A stretch of DNA of 9,721 bases from contig CAYZIC010000075.1 of assembly GCA_964478335.1 (NCBI GenBank), positions 1 through 9,721 of the forward strand, written 5' to 3'. Position 1 is the first letter of the stretch, and the number at the start of each line of letters is the position of its first letter. This DNA is from CAYZIC01 sp964478335. Lineage in GTDB: Bacteria; Verrucomicrobiota; Kiritimatiellia; RFP12; DVOR01. The translations under genes and the position numbers were made by a program. This document shows positions 6,526-9,721 of the stretch, in pieces. The notes beneath the pieces were generated by a model. That model made no database searches. It worked only from the letters and a program-made list of their open reading frames with translations, and was not told where the DNA came from.

Positions 6526-7605
6526 TTAGATGATGAGCATACAATCACCATAGGAGAAAAATCGATAGGATTGGGCGATGGCCTCTTTGTAAGCATCCAT
6601 AATGCGCACTTGTCCCGCCAAAGCCGACACCATCATAATGAGGGTCGATTGAGGTAAGTGAAAGTTGGTGAGCATCGCATCGACGACCTTAAAGGTATAA
6701 GGAGGATAGATAAAGATCTGGCTTTTACCATGCGTAGCGACGATCTTGCCATCATTGAGCCCGGCGACTGTTTCGAGCGTGCGGACAGAGGTCGAGCCAA
6801 CTGCTACGACTCGATTGCCTCGGGCACGGCAAGCGGCAATTGCTTCGGCGGTCTCCTCTGTGATCTCATAGTATTCGGCATCCATGCGGTGCTCCTCAAT
6901 GGCCTCTGCCTTGACTGGCTTAAAGGTGCCTGGTCCCACGTGTAAGGTGATGAAGGCACGTTTGACACCTTTAGCTGCAAGCGCATGAAAGATCGCTTCT
7001 GTGAAATGCAAGCCAGCGGTTGGTGCTGCTACGGCACCGGTTTTTTCGGCGAAAATCGTTTGATAGCGCTCTTTGTCCAAGCGGGCAATTTCTGGACTGG
7101 CATCTTCGCGATGAATGTAGGGAGGCACGGGGGTCTTGCCAAATTCATTGAGGAGTGTCAATAGGGGACGTTGGGATTCAAAGCGAATGTGGCTATTGCC
7201 CTCGACATCTTTGTCCAAGATTGTGCCCATTAATGCACCATTGCCAAAGTTAATCGTGTGGTTGATGCGTTGCTTTCGCCCAGTGCCACACATACAGCGC
7301 CACAATGAGGTGTAGGTGCCATTAGGGAGAGTCGACTCGGCTTCGCAGTTGTCCAGCAGGAGGATCTCGGCTGCTCCACCAGTATCCGCCCAAGAGCCCA
7401 TTGCGCGAGCGGGAAAGACCTTGGTGTTGTTGAGAATGAGCAAGTCGCCAGGGTTGAGATAGTCGACAATGTCCGAAATAATCCGATGCTCTACGCCCGT
7501 GGTAGCTCGGTCTACAACCATCATGCGTGACGTGCCACGCACTGCTGGGGGAACTTGAGCGATGAGCGCTTCTGGGAGATTGTAATCAAAATCTTTTGTT
7601 AACAT
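6526..7605 (-). CDS. queA: S-adenosylmethionine:tRNA ribosyltransferase-isomerase (QueA)
   Basis: QueA transfers and isomerises the ribosyl group of S-adenosylmethionine onto preQ1 at position 34 of GUN-anticodon tRNAs. The product is epoxyqueuosine, the step before queuosine. The 359-residue protein is full length for the family. Signature segments are LNNTKVFPAR (58-67), AAPTAGLHFTEAI (193-205), HVGPGTFKPV (222-231), EEHRMDAEYYEI (237-248), STSVRTLE (271-278) and the closing TNFHLPQSTLIMMVSALAG. The start ATG 7605 begins the family-typical MLTKDFDYNLPEALIAQ; a weak GGA lies upstream. It follows fmt by 17 nt. Its presence implies that the genome makes or salvages queuosine precursors elsewhere; no other que gene is in the window. 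Confidence 0.97.
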   Translation of the reverse strand: MLTKDFDYNLPEALIAQVPPAVRGTSRMMVVDRATTGVEHRIISDIVDYLNPGDLLILNNTKVFPARAMGSWADTGGAAEILLLDNCEAESTLPNGTYTSLWRCMCGTGRKQRINHTINFGNGALMGTILDKDVEGNSHIRFESQRPLLTLLNEFGKTPVPPYIHREDASPEIARLDKERYQTIFAEKTGAVAAPTAGLHFTEAIFHALAAKGVKRAFITLHVGPGTFKPVKAEAIEEHRMDAEYYEITEETAEAIAACRARGNRVVAVGSTSVRTLETVAGLNDGKIVATHGKSQIFIYPPYTFKVVDAMLTNFHLPQSTLIMMVSALAGQVRIMDAYKEAIAQSYRFFSYGDCMLII

Positions 7606-7622
7606 AAATGGTCCAATTTCTT

Positions 7623-8654
7623 TTAATGCTTGCTGTGGCGAACTGGGGCAGATTCAAATCTATCACCGACTTGTAGGGGCGTACCATTGATAAAGGCACC
7701 CACGAGTAAAGGACGACCGCCCTCAGGTTGGACCTCCTTGACGACTAAAATGGCATCTCTGACCTTGATGTAGATTCCAGACTTGTCCACGTAAACAATG
7801 GTGCCTGTTGGGGCATTTTTAGTGCCAGCAGAAATCGAGACTGGCGTTTGGGCGTTGGGGGTGATTGCCTCGACAGACAAAATCTTGAGCAGTTTGCCGG
7901 CTCCTTTGGCGCAGGTCGTGGGGAGATATGTGTAGCAACTGGGCCAGGGCGTAAAGGCTTTGATCTTGCGAATGAGCGTTTCTACGGGCTCATCCCAATT
8001 GAGATGTCCATCGGCCTTGGAGATTTTGTAGGCAAACGTAGCCAAGCGTGTGTCCTGAGGAATGGGAGTCAATTCATGGCGAGCCCAGCGAGGTAAGACA
8101 TCAATCAAAAGCTTGCCCCCGAGAGAAGATAGCCGCTGGTGTAGGCTTTCGCAATCATCTTGAGGTAAGATGCGCGTTTTGGAGATTTGGAGGACTGGGC
8201 CGCTGTCCATGCCTTCATCCATCAACATGGCACAAGCCCCCGTCTCACTGTCCCCATGCAAGAGACAAGCATGAATCGGCGAGGCACCACGATGACGCGG
8301 CAAGAGAGAAAGATGGATATTGATGCAGCCGAGCGGCGGAATGTCCAAAAGACGCTTACTCAAAAATTGCCCATAGGCCACCACCACGATTACATCTGGC
8401 AACCACGCTGCGATTTGAGTCAGTGAGTCAGGCGCATTGATACGCACTGGCGTCAAACAGGGAATACCACGGTCATCCGCCAACCGCTTACAAGGGCAAG
8501 GCGTCAGTTTACGAGAACGCCCCGCAGGCTTATCTGGTTGCGAAACCACCCCCACGACCTTGACCTCACCGCCAGAGACTAACTCGCTCGTCAAAAGCAT
8601 GTCAAGCATTGATGCAGATAAATCTGCAGAACCAATAAAAACAACTCTCATCAT
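7623..8654 (-). CDS. fmt: Methionyl-tRNA formyltransferase (Fmt)
   Basis: Fmt adds a formyl group from 10-formyltetrahydrofolate to Met-tRNA(fMet), making the bacterial initiator tRNA. The 343-residue protein has the N-terminal formyltransferase fold. Catalytic residues are Asn112 and His114 in CINIH, the SLLPRHRG loop (116-123), and Asp150 in DEGMDSGP. QPDKPAGR (39-46) is the family's conserved early loop. Residues from about 205 form the C-terminal OB-like tRNA-binding domain. Two tandem ATG codons (8654 and 8651) are both possible starts; GAGGGG upstream suits either. A GTG at 8660 is ruled out because it lies within that Shine-Dalgarno. It is the first gene of the six-gene minus-strand cluster. 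A def gene, often its neighbour in other bacteria, is not in the window. Confidence 0.97.
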   Translation of the reverse strand: MMRVVFIGSADLSASMLDMLLTSELVSGGEVKVVGVVSQPDKPAGRSRKLTPCPCKRLADDRGIPCLTPVRINAPDSLTQIAAWLPDVIVVVAYGQFLSKRLLDIPPLGCINIHLSLLPRHRGASPIHACLLHGDSETGACAMLMDEGMDSGPVLQISKTRILPQDDCESLHQRLSSLGGKLLIDVLPRWARHELTPIPQDTRLATFAYKISKADGHLNWDEPVETLIRKIKAFTPWPSCYTYLPTTCAKGAGKLLKILSVEAITPNAQTPVSISAGTKNAPTGTIVYVDKSGIYIKVRDAILVVKEVQPEGGRPLLVGAFINGTPLQVGDRFESAPVRHSKH

Positions 8655-8710
8655 ATCCACCCCTCGTCACAAAAGACCATCACAGACCCGATCTGTAAAA
8701 AACGGAGCAA

Positions 8711-8739
8711 ATGATAACACAGCCCAGTACGAAAAGCAA
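8711..8739 (-). promoter_or_regulatory. Probable sigma70-type promoter of the fmt cluster
   Basis: On the minus strand TTGCTT (8734-8739) and TATCAT (8711-8716) are exactly 17 nt apart. They predict a start near 8704 and a leader of about 50 nt to the fmt ATG. The leader holds a small ACAGA/TCTGT stem (8682-8696). The -35 lies in GGCTTGCTTTT (8732-8742), identical to the block at the feoB promoter. Confidence 0.6.
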
Positions 8740-8805
8740 GCCTAAAATGAGCAATGGTGCTCGCAAGTGATGAGGGGCTAGCGTATGACAGTTGCGACGC
8801 AGGAT

Positions 8806-8821
8806 ACCCGTGTTTACGGGT
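8806..8821 (-). other. Stem-loop just downstream of the acetyltransferase gene
   Basis: ACCCGT and ACGGGT form a perfect 6-bp stem with a 4-nt loop, 6 nt past the stop codon of the acetyltransferase gene. No T-run follows on the minus strand, so it is at best a weak or factor-assisted terminator, or a 3'-end stabiliser. Upstream transcription could continue into fmt. Confidence 0.35.
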
Positions 8822-8827
8822 GTGCTC

Positions 8828-9451
8828 TCAGATCGAGGCTAAGAGCGTGCGCAAGGTCGAGAGAAACTGTCCCACGTGGTAGCCATCACAAACCGCATGA
8901 TTGACTTGTAGCGCAATCGGCATCATGAGGCGGTTGGCGACGGAGTGATAACGCCCCAAGGTGAAAATCGGCAAGGGGTAATTTTGACCCAATGGCAAGT
9001 CTAAATGAAAAGCACTAAAGGTTTCCCACGGGATCATCGATACATGAAAGCTATTTTCTGGCGCATCGGGTTTGGCTATGGGTAAGTCTACCTGTCCGTA
9101 GGTCGCTCGATCGGTCTGATAGGCTGCCAAAAAAGTTTCCCAGTCGGTGTTAAATGGTGTCCAAATTGAGGTAAAATGCTCAGTGTCTGGATTAAAGAGC
9201 GTGTAACAGGGATGGCAATGATCGTAGATGCCCAAGGTGCCAGAGGCTGTGTAGGCAATTCTAAATGCTTCATGTTTTTGAATAGCGCAGGCAAGGAAAT
9301 AGAGCATTCTTGCATAAAAAGGCACCCCAGAGGCGACGACCGCTGTCACATCGACCTCCACGGTCATACTATAGCGACAAGGTTGCGAGGTGTAATGGTC
9401 AAACCAGGGAGATCGAGACCAGGAGGTACGATCGATTGGCTGAAAGCTCAT
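8828..9451 (-). CDS. Chloramphenicol acetyltransferase-like protein (CatA family)
   Basis: The 207-residue protein matches the trimeric CatA fold along its whole length. It starts with the MSFQPIDRTSW block, followed by FDHY and SMTVEVDV, and ends with MPIALQVNHAVCDGYHVGQF. The catalytic His185 and the structural Asp189 lie in NHAVCDG (family HHxxxDG; the first His is Asn here). Ser138 in HVSMIPW corresponds to the family serine that helps the transition state. The enzyme would acetylate a hydroxyl group using acetyl-CoA. Real chloramphenicol resistance cannot be assumed, since many chromosomal relatives have unknown acceptors. The ATG at 9451 has GGAG 6 nt upstream and the family's N-terminus. 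An intrinsic terminator ends 17 nt upstream of this ATG. Confidence 0.9.
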   Translation of the reverse strand: MSFQPIDRTSWSRSPWFDHYTSQPCRYSMTVEVDVTAVVASGVPFYARMLYFLACAIQKHEAFRIAYTASGTLGIYDHCHPCYTLFNPDTEHFTSIWTPFNTDWETFLAAYQTDRATYGQVDLPIAKPDAPENSFHVSMIPWETFSAFHLDLPLGQNYPLPIFTLGRYHSVANRLMMPIALQVNHAVCDGYHVGQFLSTLRTLLASI

Positions 9452-9468
9452 TGGATACTCCAGATGGC

Positions 9469-9494
9469 AAAAAAGCACCGGTTTTGACCGATGC
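9469..9494 (-). terminator. Intrinsic terminator after tRNA-Ala
   Basis: On the minus strand a GC-rich 7-bp stem (GCATCGG with CCGGTGC, including one G-T pair) encloses a TCAAAA loop and is followed directly by six T. It begins 8 nt past the tRNA CCA end. It also lies within the short leader of the acetyltransferase gene, only 17 nt from that gene's start codon. Confidence 0.85.
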
Positions 9495-9502
9495 CTTTGA
9501 TA

Positions 9503-9578
9503 TGGTGGAGAAGATGGGACTCGAACCCACTACCCCCACGTTGCGAACGTGATGCTCTACCAGATGAGCTACTTCCCC
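9503..9578 (-). tRNA. tRNA-Ala, anticodon CGC
   Basis: A 76-nt cloverleaf can be drawn in full. The 7-bp acceptor stem (GGGGAAG with CTTCTCC) contains the G3-U70 pair that marks alanine tRNAs. The D arm is GCTC/GAGC with an 8-nt loop. The anticodon stem TCACG/CGTGG has loop TTCGCAA and anticodon CGC (plus coordinates 9543-9545), which reads GCG codons. The T arm is GTGGG/CCCAT with TTCGAGT. Discriminator A73 and an encoded CCA complete it. Position 15 is T and position 48 is A, a reversed Levitt pair. The gene has its own promoter and terminator. Confidence 0.96.
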
Positions 9579-9595
9579 ATAAAAAGAATGCACTC

Positions 9596-9624
9596 ATAAT
9601 AGCACGAATTGCTCGATACGTCAA
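9596..9624 (-). promoter_or_regulatory. Strong sigma70-type promoter of tRNA-Ala
   Basis: On the minus strand TTGACG (9619-9624) and TATTAT (9596-9601) have a 17-nt spacer. The predicted start is near 9589, giving a leader of about 11 nt before the mature tRNA at 9578. Both hexamers are one mismatch from consensus, the best promoter in the window. Confidence 0.8.
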
Positions 9625-9721
9625 TAGCAAAAGTTGCCAAAGATTCATTATTTTAGCCTAATCGGTCGCTTGAAACCTGCAATAATAGATGTCGCACTTG
9701 AAAAAGTTGGCAAAGCGTATA

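Noticed and set aside
9440..9580. tRNA-Ala as an integration site for a mobile element carrying the acetyltransferase gene
   Set aside because: No integrase, no duplicated tRNA 3' end and no compositional break are visible within the window.
9689..9721. Possible start of a plus-strand gene at the right edge (MSHLKKLAKRI)
   Set aside because: Only 11 codons are visible, there is no Shine-Dalgarno, and no convincing promoter lies before it. Chance explains it equally well.
1..9721. A new defence or biosynthetic system
   Set aside because: All genes but one fall into known housekeeping or transport families, and the unknown gene has no accessory partners.

Overview
The window reads as an ordinary bacterial chromosome segment of about 50% GC with the standard genetic code. 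The likeliest source is a member of the PVC group, probably Verrucomicrobiota. This rests on gene content and on the unusual YbeY protein (HGCDHL motif, with Asp in place of the third zinc-binding His), and it is an inference of moderate strength. I see no phage, integrase, transposase, toxin-antitoxin, CRISPR or defence gene.

Layout from left to right. Positions 1-167 (minus) hold the start of an amidohydrolase gene that runs off the left edge. Positions 168-754 hold no convincing gene. They contain a promoter for the amidohydrolase, a repeat- and hairpin-rich block (about 300-660), a candidate operator and the feoB promoter. Positions 755-3665 (plus) are a tight three-gene unit, feoB-feoA-dtd: the ferrous iron permease, its small partner, and D-aminoacyl-tRNA deacylase joined by an ATGA overlap. 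The start codon of feoB lies so close to its -10 box that the message may be leaderless.

Positions 8654 to 3678 (minus) form a six-gene cluster: fmt, queA, a Gph-like HAD phosphatase, an unrecognised membrane-anchored protein, a PolB-type DEDDy 3'-5' exonuclease, and ybeY. Gaps are 31 nt or less. Most of these genes serve translation or RNA: initiator tRNA formylation, queuosine synthesis and rRNA maturation. The two units converge with only 12 nt between them and no clear terminator. A promoter for the cluster can be read just upstream of fmt, and it shares an 11-nt extended -35 block with the feoB promoter.

Upstream on the minus strand are a chloramphenicol-acetyltransferase-like gene (8828-9451) and a tRNA-Ala(CGC) gene (9503-9578). 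The tRNA has a strong promoter (9596-9624) and an intrinsic terminator (9469-9494) placed almost against the acetyltransferase start codon. Positions 9625-9721 hold nothing I can support.

The parts most worth a second look are non-coding: the structured block at 300-660, the leaderless feoB start, and the terminator between tRNA-Ala and the acetyltransferase. The coding genes are mostly well-known families. I did not find a convincing new system.
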